Counted from the stretch's first letter, positions 21,818 to 34,611 are shown. The stretch: DNA of 64,000 bases from an uncultured Pseudoruegeria sp. (GCA_947498155.1 CANMJD010000001.1:248001-312000), one strand, 5' to 3'. Notes: generated from the sequence alone by a model not told the origin. A program made the numbers and translations.

Positions 21818-22438
21818 ATGGCCGATATCGAGCGCCCGCAGATTTACCTCATCACGCCACCGGACTTTGAATTATCCTCTTTTCCCATGAGTTTGGATGC
21901 GGTTCTTGCAGCAGAAGATATCGCCTGCGTGCGTCTGGCACTGGCCACCAAAGACGAAGATAAACTTGCTCGCGCCGCCGATGCGATCCGCGAGGTCTGC
22001 CACACACACGATGTTGCATTGGTTATCGAAAACCACGTCATGATGGTTGAACGTTTAGGGCTGGACGGGGTGCATTTGCTGGACGGGTCTCGTTCGGTGC
22101 GCAAAACCCGCAAGGAACTTGGCCCGGACTCGATTGTCGGGGCTTTCTGCCATGCCTCCAGCCATGATGGCATGGTCGCGGGCGAAGCCGGGGCGGATTA
22201 TGTGGCCTTTGGCCCGGTGGGCATCACGCCTTTGGGCGATGGCACCACAGCACCGCTGGATTTATTTCAATGGTGGAGCCAGATGATCGAAGTGCCTGTG
22301 GTTGCCGAGGGCGCGCTGACGGCAGAATCGATCCGTGCCCTGTCACCAATCACCGACTTTTTTGGCATTGGCGATGAAATCTGGAAAACCGACGATCCGG
22401 TGCAGACCTTAAAAGGTCTAATTGCAGAAATGGAATAA
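21818..22438 (+). CDS. thiamine-phosphate-synthase-like protein (ThiE family)
   Basis: TIM-barrel pattern; GVHLLDGSRSVRKTRKELG; GADYVAFGPV. Confidence 0.85.
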   Translation: MADIERPQIYLITPPDFELSSFPMSLDAVLAAEDIACVRLALATKDEDKLARAADAIREVCHTHDVALVIENHVMMVERLGLDGVHLLDGSRSVRKTRKELGPDSIVGAFCHASSHDGMVAGEAGADYVAFGPVGITPLGDGTTAPLDLFQWWSQMIEVPVVAEGALTAESIRALSPITDFFGIGDEIWKTDDPVQTLKGLIAEME

Positions 22439-22443
22439 CCGGC

Positions 22444-23271
22444 CTAGGTCAAATAGTCCTGCAGGCCCTGTTTGACCGCCTTTTCACAATAGGCCGACAG
22501 GGCTTTGCGGTTTTTAAAGGCGTTCACCTTTACAGGTGAATGATACACAACCTCAACCGCCCCTTGTTCTTTGGCGGCCAATGTCTGCAGTAGATGGCTG
22601 CCAAAATCCATATCTCCCCACCAGCCGTAGAATCGCGCATCAGCCCCCAACGGGGCGTGATAGACCACCGAAACCGGCTGCACCCAGAGCGTATCCTTCA
22701 GCGCCGCCGAAAAGAACGCCTGAAACAAGGTCGGTTTGAACGGCAGCACCTGCAGCCCGTCGGTCGAGGTGCCTTCGGGGAAAAACAGCAGCTTATGCCC
22801 CGCCATCAACCGCTCTTCAAAAACCTGTTGATGATGTTTGGCTTCTTTTGGATCGCGGTTGATAAAAACCGTGCCCGTCGCCCGCGCCAGCCAGCCAATA
22901 CCGGGCCAGTTTTGCACTTCGGCCTTTGAAACAAAATACACGCGGTTGCGGGCATTCAGTACAAAAATATCAAGCCAAGACGAATGATTAGCGACCACCG
23001 CCCCCTTATGGCGCATCTGTTGACCGACCGTGGCGCGATCAATGCCCAGGATGCCAAAAGCGGAACGGCATACAAACTGGGTGATATACGGGGTCCAAGG
23101 GCGGTGCACCCCGTAAAGCGGCCGTTCGATCAGTCGGACAAGCAACAGCAGGATCAGACAACCAAAAGTCAGCCCGCCCAACAGCGCCCCGCGCGACAGC
23201 ACGCGCATCCAATCCGCCGCCGTCAACGGGGCAGCCGTCGGAAGGTCCTCGGAATGCCATGTTGCGCTCAT
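22444..23271 (-). CDS. olsA: lysophospholipid/lyso-ornithine lipid acyltransferase (PlsC/OlsA type)
   Basis: NHSSWLD motif and FPEGTSTDG; directly downstream of olsB. Confidence 0.82.
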   Translation of the reverse strand: MSATWHSEDLPTAAPLTAADWMRVLSRGALLGGLTFGCLILLLLVRLIERPLYGVHRPWTPYITQFVCRSAFGILGIDRATVGQQMRHKGAVVANHSSWLDIFVLNARNRVYFVSKAEVQNWPGIGWLARATGTVFINRDPKEAKHHQQVFEERLMAGHKLLFFPEGTSTDGLQVLPFKPTLFQAFFSAALKDTLWVQPVSVVYHAPLGADARFYGWWGDMDFGSHLLQTLAAKEQGAVEVVYHSPVKVNAFKNRKALSAYCEKAVKQGLQDYLT

Positions 23272-24047
23272 GTTCGGGGCTCCCGGCTATAGATCGATCG
23301 CTGGCGGGCGTTCATTTGCTCTGTATCCATCACCAGACAAACATCGGTGGTATTAAAGGAATGGTCAACAAAAGCGCCTTCGCCGACAAATCCCCCCAGC
23401 CGCAAATAGGCTTTGATCAGGGCGGGTGTCGCCAGCATGGCGGCCTTGCGGTCGATTTGATCCTTGGGCAACAGGTCCATCGTCTGATAATGCGCGGGCA
23501 CGGCCCGAACGCGCAAGGGTTCTGGCGCCAGATGGCGCCGGTGCAGCAAGGACAGTGGCTGTTTCAGAGCTTCGATATCTGTGCCATGGAAACTGGCAAC
23601 GCCGAACAGAATTTCGATGTCATGCTGCGTCACGTAATCGGCCAGAGCGCTCCAGAGGTGCAGCATCGCCGATCCACCGCGATAATCCTTGTGCAGACAA
23701 GAGCGCCCCAATTCGAGCAAACGCCGCCCCGATGTCTTCAGAACCGTCAGGTCGTATTCGCTTTCGCTGTAAAACACATCCGTCGGCCCGAGCATCTCTT
23801 TGCGCAGCAACCGATAAACCCCAACGACCCCCATGTCGGTGTCAGTTACCCTCTGTCGGTCGATGAGCAGTAAATGATCATACAAGGGATCAAAGCGATC
23901 CCGCTCCAGCCGGTTTTCATGATCGACCAGCGGACCGTCCCCGCCCAGCTCTTCGACAAACACCGCATAGCGTAGTCGTTGCGCCGCCAGAAGCTCGGTA
24001 TCCTGACGCGCCAATCGGGTTTCAAAACGCTGCTCGGAGAGTATCAT
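23268..24047 (-). CDS. olsB: L-ornithine N-alpha-acyltransferase (OlsB-like GNAT)
   Basis: LLAAQRLRYAVFVEELGGDGPLVDHENRLERDRFDPLYDHLLLID. Confidence 0.87.
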   Translation of the reverse strand: MILSEQRFETRLARQDTELLAAQRLRYAVFVEELGGDGPLVDHENRLERDRFDPLYDHLLLIDRQRVTDTDMGVVGVYRLLRKEMLGPTDVFYSESEYDLTVLKTSGRRLLELGRSCLHKDYRGGSAMLHLWSALADYVTQHDIEILFGVASFHGTDIEALKQPLSLLHRRHLAPEPLRVRAVPAHYQTMDLLPKDQIDRKAAMLATPALIKAYLRLGGFVGEGAFVDHSFNTTDVCLVMDTEQMNARQRSIYSREPRT

Positions 24048-24202
24048 TAAGGTTCAGACAGTTGTTGCGGTCGCGAGGTTCTAGGGGCTGCTGTGCAAAA
24101 ATGCAACGCGACACCATGCCGTGCCACCTATGGTTGTTTTGTCAAAGCGGACGTGGTTCATTACGCATGTTGCGTTAAAGTTATTTTGTTTTTCAAGTAC
24201 TT

Positions 24203-24394
24203 CTAAACATCAAACACAGGGAGCAGAATGATATTGCGTCCATCTAAAACGACTTTACCCGCCTCCTCAAAATTGACCGTAATGCGATCTCCAATCCTAG
24301 ATTGCACCTGCCCCAACCCCCAGTCGGGCTGGTCGGGGTGCCGCACGAGCATGCCCGGTTCCAAAATGGCATTTAATCCGTTTTCTTCCGTCAT
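24203..24394 (-). CDS. DUF3553 domain protein
   Basis: LEPGMLVRHPDQPDWGLGQVQSRIGDRITVNFEEAGKVVL. Confidence 0.82.
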   Translation of the reverse strand: MTEENGLNAILEPGMLVRHPDQPDWGLGQVQSRIGDRITVNFEEAGKVVLDGRNIILLPVFDV

Positions 24395-24411
24395 TTCAGA
24401 AATTTCCGTCT

Positions 24412-25023
24412 ATGGATGAGCCGCAGCACGGCGAAATCGCCGCCCTCGTCAGCGCAAGAATTTGTCATGACTTGATAAACCCTTTAAGCGCGATTGGAAA
24501 TGGTATTGAACTGCTGGGGTTGACCAGTGCCGAGGGCTCTGCCGAGTTGGAATTGCTTCAGCGGTCGGTGCAATCGGCACAGGCCAGATTACAGTTTTTG
24601 CGGATCGCCTTCGGATCGGCAAAAGACGATACGGCGACTGTAGATGCCACCTATCTGTCGGACCTGATTGCCCGATTGACGAAAGGCCAGAGGCACCAGA
24701 TATTCTGGAAAATAAAGACCGAAACCCGCCGTTCAGACGCGCAGTTGATCTGTTTGATGTTGCTTTGTGCGATGGCGGCGATGCCACTTGGCGGGCGGCT
24801 GTGCATCACGCATTTACCCGACAGTTTTGCAATCAAGGCCGAGACAAATCGGGTGGACCTTGATCCACAGTTCTGGCAGGCAATCCTGCAGCGCATTGCT
24901 CCGCAAGAGATCAACGCGCGGACGATCCAGTTTCCGTTTCTGATCAATTTCCTGATCGAAACCGGCAAAAGGGCCGATGTCGCGGAATCCGAAGACGGTT
25001 TCGAATTCCGCGTCACGTCTTAA
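24412..25023 (+). CDS. chpT: ChpT-like histidine phosphotransferase
   Basis: H-box SARICHDLINPLSAIGNGIELL and ChpT-like length and layout. Confidence 0.82.
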   Translation: MDEPQHGEIAALVSARICHDLINPLSAIGNGIELLGLTSAEGSAELELLQRSVQSAQARLQFLRIAFGSAKDDTATVDATYLSDLIARLTKGQRHQIFWKIKTETRRSDAQLICLMLLCAMAAMPLGGRLCITHLPDSFAIKAETNRVDLDPQFWQAILQRIAPQEINARTIQFPFLINFLIETGKRADVAESEDGFEFRVTS

Positions 25024-26280
25024 TCAGGGACGCACGGTGCCATCGCCGACGACCAGATATTTAAAACTGGTCAATTGCTGGGCCCCCACCGGACCACGGG
25101 CATGCATTTTGCCCGTGGCGATACCGATCTCGGCCCCCATGCCGAATTCGCCGCCATCCGCAAATTGGGTCGAGGCGTTACGCATCAGGATCGCACTGTC
25201 CAGACGGGTAAAGAATCGATCAGCAACCGCGTCGTCTTCGGTCAGAATGCAATCTGTATGATCAGAGCCGTACTGGCGGATATGGGCAATCGCCCCATCC
25301 ACGTCATCGACGATTTTTGCCGCAATGATCATGTCCAGAAACTCTTTGCCAAAGTCGGCGTCCGTGGCGGGGAGCGATCCGGTCAGGCCATCAGCAGCAC
25401 GGACTTCAACGCCGGCCTCTTTCAACATATCGATCAAAGCCGCGCCAAGGCTGTCGGCAATATCGCGGTGGATCAGCAGGCATTCGGCGGACCCACAGAT
25501 GCCAGTGCGCCGGGTTTTAGCGTTGAGCACAACCGCCATGGCTTTTTCAGCATCGGCGGCCGCATCGACATAGATGTGGCAGATGCCTTCCAGATGGGCA
25601 AAAACCGGCACGCGGGCTTCGCGTTGCACCAATCCGACAAGCCCCTTACCACCGCGCGGCACGATTACATCGATAAAGTCGACCATTTTCAACATCTGCG
25701 CCACGGCTTCGCGGTCGCGTGTGGGCACCAGTTGTACCGCATCTTCAGGCAGACCGGCGGCGCGCAGGCCCTCTTGCAGGCAGGCATGGATCAGGCTGGC
25801 GGAATGAAAGCTTTCCGACCCACCGCGCAGGATAACCGCATTGCCCGCTTTCAGGCACAGCGCCCCGGCATCCGCCGTCACATTGGGGCGGCTTTCATAG
25901 ATAACACCGATTACGCCCAAAGGCGTGCGCACCCGCTTGATATGCAAGCCAGAGGCCATATCCCATTCGGTGATGGTTTCCCCAACCGGATCAGCCTGCC
26001 CTGCCACGGCGCGCAAACCGTCAACGATTCCCTGAATACGGTCCTCGTCCAGCATCAAACGGTCCATCATCGCCGGGCTTAGCCCCTTGTCGCGGCCAAA
26101 TGCCATGTCTTTGACATTGGCGGCAATGATCTCTGCCCGGCGTGCCCAAACCTCATCAGCGGCGGCCCGCAGAGCTTTTTCTTTGCTGTCAGCCGAGGCA
26201 AAGCCCAGTTCGGCGGCGGCGGATTTGGCCCGTGCGCCAATGTCGGCCATTAAGGAGTCGATATTTTCGATGTCATTCAT
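25024..26280 (-). CDS. proA: glutamate-5-semialdehyde dehydrogenase
   Basis: Full-length ProA ([39 protein letters not shown]). Confidence 0.97.
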   Translation of the reverse strand: MNDIENIDSLMADIGARAKSAAAELGFASADSKEKALRAAADEVWARRAEIIAANVKDMAFGRDKGLSPAMMDRLMLDEDRIQGIVDGLRAVAGQADPVGETITEWDMASGLHIKRVRTPLGVIGVIYESRPNVTADAGALCLKAGNAVILRGGSESFHSASLIHACLQEGLRAAGLPEDAVQLVPTRDREAVAQMLKMVDFIDVIVPRGGKGLVGLVQREARVPVFAHLEGICHIYVDAAADAEKAMAVVLNAKTRRTGICGSAECLLIHRDIADSLGAALIDMLKEAGVEVRAADGLTGSLPATDADFGKEFLDMIIAAKIVDDVDGAIAHIRQYGSDHTDCILTEDDAVADRFFTRLDSAILMRNASTQFADGGEFGMGAEIGIATGKMHARGPVGAQQLTSFKYLVVGDGTVRP

Positions 26281-26348
26281 CGTTCTTAGTCCTGTGTCTT
26301 TGGTGCGCGTCGGCATTTGGATATTTATATCAAAATGAAATGCGGATC

Positions 26349-28561
<2,213 letters not shown>

Positions 28562-28585
28562 TCAACGGCAAAGGCGGAGCATGCA

Positions 28586-29455
28586 GTGAATATCTCGATA
28601 CAGCCCCCGGTTTTACAAGAGGCGCAGCGCGATTTTATCCCGACAGGTCATGCCATTCGGGTCTTTGGCATGCGGCGTTCGGGCAATCACGGGATCATCA
28701 ACTGGATCAAACGCAACACCGATAGCGGTCAGACGATCTTTTTGAACAACTGCCGTTTTGGCGATCCGCTGCTGATGTTCCAATCTGTGGCCCATTCTAA
28801 AGGCACCGCCGAACGGCGCATCCTGAATGTTGAAAACCACCCGAAAATGCGCCGCGCGGTGGTGCAGTTTAATACCTCTGAAAACCATATCGTCTCTTAT
28901 GAAAATCTGACGTTGGGTGAAATTCAGGCCGATCCTACAACACCGGACGGGCGGTATGCACCAACGGTAGAATGGAAAAACGTGTTGATTTATCGGCGTT
29001 TTCTTAACTGGCTGGCCTCTTATCTGAAGCTCATGCACAAAAAGAAAAGCGCGCCCTATCGCCATACTTTTCGCGATGCGCTCTGGCGCTATAAGGCGGC
29101 CTTGCTAGAGGTTGACCGCCTGCAGGGGGATGACATCATCCCGATCCACTATGACAGATGGGCGGCTGATCCGGCCTATCGGGAAAACCGCCTGAGCAAG
29201 CTATCGCTGCCGATTCTGGACAACAGCCTGGGTGAAATTGCGCGCTATGGGGGGGGCTCATCCTTTGGTCAAGAGCCCCAAACAAGCGACACCGTCGTGC
29301 ACGCCGAACGCTGGGCCGAATTTGAAAACCAAAGCAAGTTTCGAAAAATTCTGAACGCGATGCTGGATGATCCCGAATTTCACGGGCTGGTCGAAAAGCA
29401 TTTCCCCGAAGACATCGCCATCGCGCAAAACCTTGTAACCCGTTCAAAGGGTTAG
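28586..29455 (+). CDS. sulfotransferase-like P-loop protein (GTG start)
   Basis: AIRVFGMRRSGNHGIINWIKRN resembles a 5'-phosphosulfate-binding loop; family call tentative. Confidence 0.55.
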   Translation: MNISIQPPVLQEAQRDFIPTGHAIRVFGMRRSGNHGIINWIKRNTDSGQTIFLNNCRFGDPLLMFQSVAHSKGTAERRILNVENHPKMRRAVVQFNTSENHIVSYENLTLGEIQADPTTPDGRYAPTVEWKNVLIYRRFLNWLASYLKLMHKKKSAPYRHTFRDALWRYKAALLEVDRLQGDDIIPIHYDRWAADPAYRENRLSKLSLPILDNSLGEIARYGGGSSFGQEPQTSDTVVHAERWAEFENQSKFRKILNAMLDDPEFHGLVEKHFPEDIAIAQNLVTRSKG

Positions 29456-29488
29456 GCCGCGGGGGCGCTGCCCCTTGGCTTTGCTATA

Positions 29489-30010
29489 TTATCGGAGACG
29501 GGCCTGCCAATCCGCCCGTGTCAGCTGCATCTTCTGCAGCAAAGCCTCTGTGTTGCGCGCGGCTGAAAACACGCGGGCGGGCGCTGTGGGTTGAAAGCCC
29601 AGCTTGCGCAGCACGTTGGCCGAGGCGGTGTTTTCGATAAAATACCCTGACTGGATCAGATCCACCTCTGGCAGCTGAAAAGCCGCGTTTAGGATCGCTT
29701 GCCCAGCCTCGGTGGCATAGCCCTTGCCCTGTGCAGCCGGACACAACCAATAGCCGAATTCCCACAGGGTGCCGATCACCCCGACAAAACCCGTCTCATC
29801 CAGAATGGCCCAGATCTTGCCGGCATTTTTCACATTTGCGCCAATAAACCAGCGCGCATCTGCTTCGGTATAGGGATGCGGTACTTTGGTGAGCCATTGG
29901 CTCACCGCATAAAGCCCTGCCCCCGCCGCGAGCGGCGCGGCCATTTCAAGACGCAAGGGGGTCAGCTGCAGTCGCGCCGTGGTGATCTGCGCACTGAGGG
30001 TAAAAGACAT
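29489..30010 (-). CDS. GNAT family N-acetyltransferase (RimJ type)
   Basis: ITTARLQLTPLRLEM ... GYWLCPAAQGKGYATEAG. Confidence 0.87.
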   Translation of the reverse strand: MSFTLSAQITTARLQLTPLRLEMAAPLAAGAGLYAVSQWLTKVPHPYTEADARWFIGANVKNAGKIWAILDETGFVGVIGTLWEFGYWLCPAAQGKGYATEAGQAILNAAFQLPEVDLIQSGYFIENTASANVLRKLGFQPTAPARVFSAARNTEALLQKMQLTRADWQARLR

Positions 30011-30014
30011 CCCG

Positions 30015-30554
30015 TTAACCGAGCCGTTTGATATAGGTCCAGGTGGCAACATTGGCGTCGCGGGCAACAGAATGGGATTCCGCATCGCCGATATATTCAA
30101 AACCGGTATTGGTCAGAACCCGTGCGCTGGCCGGATTGTCCTGAAAGACAGCCGCAAACACAGTTTTATTTTTCAACGGGTTTTCCGCCAGCAAAGCCGG
30201 AACCGCATCGGTGGCAATACCGGTATTCCAATAGATCGGCGCGACCCAATAGGCGATTTCGGATTGCTCGCGATCCAGCCGTTTCAGGCTGATCACGCCT
30301 TTGACTTCGCTTTCGCCGTGGGCTGAACCATCGATGACCCAAACGTCCTCGACGCGGTCCTCGGCGGCGGCGCGGGTAATAAAGTTATCTACAGCCCCAG
30401 GCGGTAACGGATGCGGGATCGAGCTTGTCGCCTGCGCAACACGTTGATCGCCCGCATACATTTGCAAAAGCCCAGAATCCGACCGCCGCACAGGGCGCAA
30501 AGTGGAGCGTGCCGTTTCGATCACGGGTTGATTTATAATCTGCTCTAGTTTCAT
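30015..30554 (-). CDS. GNAT family N-acetyltransferase
   Basis: IETARSTLRPVRRSDSG ... EIAYWVAPIYWNTGIATDA. Confidence 0.87.
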   Translation of the reverse strand: MKLEQIINQPVIETARSTLRPVRRSDSGLLQMYAGDQRVAQATSSIPHPLPPGAVDNFITRAAAEDRVEDVWVIDGSAHGESEVKGVISLKRLDREQSEIAYWVAPIYWNTGIATDAVPALLAENPLKNKTVFAAVFQDNPASARVLTNTGFEYIGDAESHSVARDANVATWTYIKRLG

Positions 30555-31156
30555 GCTCTTCCTCCTCCGAATAGCACGAAGAAAACACTCGCAACCGTAA
30601 GGGCTGCCAAGGTTCCCATCAAATACTTCTCTGCCGGCGTGCCTGCGAGCTGCCCTGCAATTTTTTCACCGCCCCAAGTCCAGATCGGATGTAAAACCAT
30701 CTGGCATGCTGCCAAACAAATGGCGATTGTCGCCGTCGCTTGCAAGGCCGGTGTATCTGGTGTCACGAAAGCCGTGAAACCGGTGGTGATCATCGCCCAG
30801 GCTTTCGGGTTCAACGGATGCACCATCAACCCCGCCCAAAACCCCGGCACCGATGCGGTGTCCTCTCCGGGGGTAAGACGCAGGTTTGCGACCCGCCATG
30901 CCAGCCAGCATATATAGGCCGCAGAGACCCATTTAAGAGTCTCAAACAGCCAAGGGGCTGTGTCTGAAAGCTGCATTAAACCAAAACCGACAGGCCAGAT
31001 GATCAATTGTTTGCCCAGAACCACACCCGCCACAAACGGCAATGCCGCCCGTAAGCCATAGCGCGCACCGGTGGTCAGCAGGGCCATATTGGCGGGCCCT
31101 GGCGTGCCCACCTGAGAGGCGGCAAACAATAAAAAGGATCCGACAGCCACGGACAT
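30551..31156 (-). CDS. LysE family translocator
   Basis: GTPGPANMALLTTGARYG; multi-TM. Confidence 0.9.
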   Translation of the reverse strand: MSVAVGSFLLFAASQVGTPGPANMALLTTGARYGLRAALPFVAGVVLGKQLIIWPVGFGLMQLSDTAPWLFETLKWVSAAYICWLAWRVANLRLTPGEDTASVPGFWAGLMVHPLNPKAWAMITTGFTAFVTPDTPALQATATIAICLAACQMVLHPIWTWGGEKIAGQLAGTPAEKYLMGTLAALTVASVFFVLFGGGRA

Positions 31157-31182
31157 GGTGAAACGACTTTCAAAACGAAAAA

Positions 31183-31206
31183 GGGACCGGCGATATCGCC
31201 GATCCC
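31183..31206 (-). terminator. terminator of rplU-rpmA
   Basis: GGGAcCGGCG-atat-CGCCGaTCCC, preceded on + by AAAAA (U-tract on the minus-strand transcript). Confidence 0.65.
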
Positions 31207-31234
31207 CTAATTTTTCAAACCTTGAGGCTTCGGC

Positions 31235-31504
31235 TTACTCAGCGGCCTCCGCCACTGGGAGAACCGAAATAAAGGTGCGGCCCTTGAGGCCTTTGTGGAA
31301 CGTCACGTTACCTTCGACTTTTGCGAAGATGGTGTGATCTTTGCCCATACCGACACCGGCACCGGGGTACATTTTTGTACCGCGCTGACGCATGATGATG
31401 TTACCTGGGATGACAGCTTCGCCGCCAAATTTTTTCACACCAAGACGGCGACCTGCGGAGTCGCGGCCGTTACGGGATGAACCACCTGCTTTTTTATGTG
31501 CCAT
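31235..31504 (-). CDS. rpmA: 50S ribosomal protein L27
   Basis: [28 protein letters not shown]. Confidence 0.98.
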   Translation of the reverse strand: MAHKKAGGSSRNGRDSAGRRLGVKKFGGEAVIPGNIIMRQRGTKMYPGAGVGMGKDHTIFAKVEGNVTFHKGLKGRTFISVLPVAEAAE

Positions 31505-31515
31505 GTGTTCTCTCC

Positions 31516-32166
31516 TTAGCCTTTAGCCAGTTCTTTGGCCTGTTCGATCCAGCCTTCACGCTCGATCCGACCTTTGAACGACAGTTTCTCATCAAATTCA
31601 GCGACATCAGCCTCTGTCCACGCAGCGATCTGCGCGAAAGTTGTAACGCCAGCATCTTGCAGCTTTTGCTGAATCAACGGACCTACGCCAGACAGCTTTT
31701 TCAGATTGTCTGCGCCTGCTTCAACAGCAGGTGCTGCTTTAGCTTTTGTCGCTGCTGGTTTTTTTGCGGCAGCTTTTTTCGGAGCCGGAGCAGCGGCAGC
31801 AACGGCTGCGCCAGAAACGGAACCGGAACCGATCGCGGCTTTAACACCGGATTTGTCAGCGCCAGCTTCCAGAATGTCGGTGACGCGGACCAGTGTCAGT
31901 TGCTGACGGTGGCCTTTGGTGCGCTGGGAGCCGTGCTTACGACGACGCTTAACGAAATGGATTACCTTTTCGCCTTTGATCTGGTCGATCACTTCGGCCT
32001 GAACCGCAGCGCCATCAACAGTTGGGGTACCAATCGTGGCGCCAACCATCAGAATTTCATTGAATTGTACTGTTTCGCCAGCATCTGCAGCCAGTTTTTC
32101 AACGCGCAGAACGTCGCCGCTCTGAACTTTGTACTGCTTGCCACCGGTCTTAAGAACCGCAAACAT
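31516..32166 (-). CDS. rplU: 50S ribosomal protein L21 with C-terminal helix-hairpin-helix extension
   Basis: [25 protein letters not shown] followed by Ala/Lys-rich linker and [20 protein letters not shown]. Confidence 0.95.
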   Translation of the reverse strand: MFAVLKTGGKQYKVQSGDVLRVEKLAADAGETVQFNEILMVGATIGTPTVDGAAVQAEVIDQIKGEKVIHFVKRRRKHGSQRTKGHRQQLTLVRVTDILEAGADKSGVKAAIGSGSVSGAAVAAAAPAPKKAAAKKPAATKAKAAPAVEAGADNLKKLSGVGPLIQQKLQDAGVTTFAQIAAWTEADVAEFDEKLSFKGRIEREGWIEQAKELAKG

Positions 32167-32315
32167 GTGCATTTCCTTTGTTCCCGCGTTCTCTGGCCCC
32201 GAATTTAATCGGCGTTTATGTGCCTCGAACAGCGCGCCCTCTGGGCGTGATTCATCATAGCCTAAAGACACCTGCCCTTAGGAAGTCGCGCTTATCGGAG
32301 GGAAAAGGGGGTAAG

Positions 32316-33617
32316 TCAAGCCTTATCGCACGGTTTTGGCAAGATTTCAGCAATGGCCTGCCATGTGACGTCCAGCACCTGTTGCTGGGCCTTGATAACG
32401 CCCGAGGCAGCGGTGCTCAAGCGGTTGTTGTCAGCCGCATTCCAAGCCTGTTGCACCAGATCCGCCAGCCCCTCGGTGTGTTTGAGAAAAATAGCCCCCC
32501 CCGCCGCATCAAGACTGACATAGGTTTCGGCAAAATCCTCAATCTGTGGGCCATGCAGGATCGCTGATCCAAGGGCGGCGGCCTCAAAGGGGTTTTTCCC
32601 CTTGAGGCCCACATCCGGCAGGGCAAGCGAATGACCGACAAAGGAGACTTTCGCGAGCCGGTACCACAATCCCATTTCGCCCATCGTATCGGCAACATAA
32701 ACTGCCGTAGTGGCGTTGATCTCTTCTCCGGCACTGCGCAGGGCCGCAGGGATAGCAATATCTTGCGCCTGCCGTGCAATATCGGGGCCATCGGTGATGT
32801 TGCGCGGCGCGATGATCAACACCGCGTCAGGATGCATGGTCAGGATTTTCTGATGGGCCTGCAGCATCGCGGGGTGTTCTGCAGCGTGGGTGGCAGCGGC
32901 GAGCCAGACGGGGCGGCCTGAAAGTTCCGCAGTCAAGTGTTTCAGCTCTGCTTCATCACAGGGCAGCGCTTGCGCGGCCCCTTTTAAGGCCCCAGTCACC
33001 CGAATGCGCGCCGGATCAACGCCGAAGGCAGCAAATGATCGGGCAGAGCCTGCATCTTGCACCAGACAGATGCGAAACAGCCGCAGAATATCGCGATACA
33101 GCCCTTTGAGCTTACCGCGCGACTGCACGCTGTTTTCATAAAACCGGCTGTTGATCAAACCGAGTGGAATGCCCCGCTTATCCGCAGCGACCATAATCGC
33201 GGGCCAGAAATCCATTTCGCTAAAGATACCGGCCACAGGTTTCCAATGATCCAGAAAGCGGTTCACCGCCCCATGGGTATCAACGGGCAAATACTGATGC
33301 AGACAGTGCGGCGGCAACCCGACCTTGGCCAAAGCCTGCGCCGAGGTAAGCGTCGTCGTCGTCAGCACAAAGCTTAAATCGGGGTGCAGGTCCCCTGCCC
33401 GTTTGATCAACGGCAACAACGCAAGGCTTTCGCCAACGCTTAAGGCGTGGAACCAAAGCACCGCGCCTTCCGGGGCGGTTGGCAAATCACGTGCGAAACG
33501 TTCCTCTAGCCGTGCAGCATCCATTTTGCCCCGCGCCACCCGCTTTCTTAGCGCCTTGCGCCAAATCGGTTCCGACAGGTGGGAGAACGCCAGATAGGCT
33601 GAAAGCAGCGCCCCCAA
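32316..33617 (-). CDS. waaA: 3-deoxy-D-manno-octulosonic acid transferase
   Basis: VLWFHALSVGESLALLPLI; GIFSEMDFWPAIMVAADKRGIPLGLINSR. Confidence 0.93.
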   Translation of the reverse strand: MGALLSAYLAFSHLSEPIWRKALRKRVARGKMDAARLEERFARDLPTAPEGAVLWFHALSVGESLALLPLIKRAGDLHPDLSFVLTTTTLTSAQALAKVGLPPHCLHQYLPVDTHGAVNRFLDHWKPVAGIFSEMDFWPAIMVAADKRGIPLGLINSRFYENSVQSRGKLKGLYRDILRLFRICLVQDAGSARSFAAFGVDPARIRVTGALKGAAQALPCDEAELKHLTAELSGRPVWLAAATHAAEHPAMLQAHQKILTMHPDAVLIIAPRNITDGPDIARQAQDIAIPAALRSAGEEINATTAVYVADTMGEMGLWYRLAKVSFVGHSLALPDVGLKGKNPFEAAALGSAILHGPQIEDFAETYVSLDAAGGAIFLKHTEGLADLVQQAWNAADNNRLSTAASGVIKAQQQVLDVTWQAIAEILPKPCDKA

Positions 33618-33618
33618 A

Positions 33619-34611
33619 CTAGGCCGCCCCGATCCGCAGCAGTTGCAGCACCGTCACCAGCCCTAGTGCGGCGCCGTCTTTGACCACAAAGGCCGCCGAG
33701 ATTTTGCGGTCCTGCATCATATGCAATGCGCGGGCCGACAGGCGATCCGGTTCGATGGTGACGGGGTTTTCGGTCATGATATCTTTGGCAAAAACCTCTC
33801 GCATGGCGGTATCCATCGGAGTTTGCGACTGGCTTTCCAGATAGCGGCGGATGTCCCCATCGGTCACCACCCCAAGCAACGAACCGCCCTCACCCGTCAC
33901 TCCGACAATGCCAAAACCTTTTGCCGAGAGCATCGCGATAACATCAATCACCGGCTGTTCTGGCCCGACCAATGGCAAATCCGCACCCTGATACATGATC
34001 TCTGAAATACGCGTCAGCGACGCCCCGAGCTTGCCCCCCGGATGAAAGCCAAAGAAACTATGCTCTGTGAACCCTTTTTTCTGCAACAGGGCCACGGCAA
34101 TCGCATCACCCATGGCCAGTTGCATCAAGGTGGACGTTGTTGGCGCAAGGTTATGCGGACAGGCCTCTCGGGCTTTGGGCAGCCCCAAAACCACATCGCT
34201 GGCCTTGGCCAGAGAACTGTCGCCATTGCCGGTAATGATGATTTGCGACACACCAAAGCGCCGCGAATAGGCGGCAATATCGGAGAGCTCTTTGGTTTCA
34301 CCGCTCCACGTCAGCATCAGGATGACATCATCGCTCTGGATCATGCCCAGATCCCCATGGCTGGCCTCGGACGGGTGGACAAAAAACGCCGGTGTGCCGG
34401 TAGAGGCAAATGTCGCGGCCAATTTGGAACCGATATGCCCGCTTTTGCCCAGCCCGGTGACGATCAAGCGCCCCTTCATCGCAAAGATCAGATCAATGGC
34501 TTGCTGCACAGCATGACACAGACCATCGGTCTCCATCGCTTCGATCAGGCACTCTATGCCGTCGCGTTCCGTGGTAATAGCTGTTTTTACGGCAAGACTG
34601 TCTGAGTTCAT
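33619..34611 (-). CDS. kdsD: arabinose-5-phosphate isomerase (KpsF/GutQ; SIS plus CBS domains)
   Basis: GKSGHIGSKLAATFASTGTPAFFVHPSEASHGDLGMI; CBS pair. Confidence 0.95.
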   Translation of the reverse strand: MNSDSLAVKTAITTERDGIECLIEAMETDGLCHAVQQAIDLIFAMKGRLIVTGLGKSGHIGSKLAATFASTGTPAFFVHPSEASHGDLGMIQSDDVILMLTWSGETKELSDIAAYSRRFGVSQIIITGNGDSSLAKASDVVLGLPKAREACPHNLAPTTSTLMQLAMGDAIAVALLQKKGFTEHSFFGFHPGGKLGASLTRISEIMYQGADLPLVGPEQPVIDVIAMLSAKGFGIVGVTGEGGSLLGVVTDGDIRRYLESQSQTPMDTAMREVFAKDIMTENPVTIEPDRLSARALHMMQDRKISAAFVVKDGAALGLVTVLQLLRIGAA

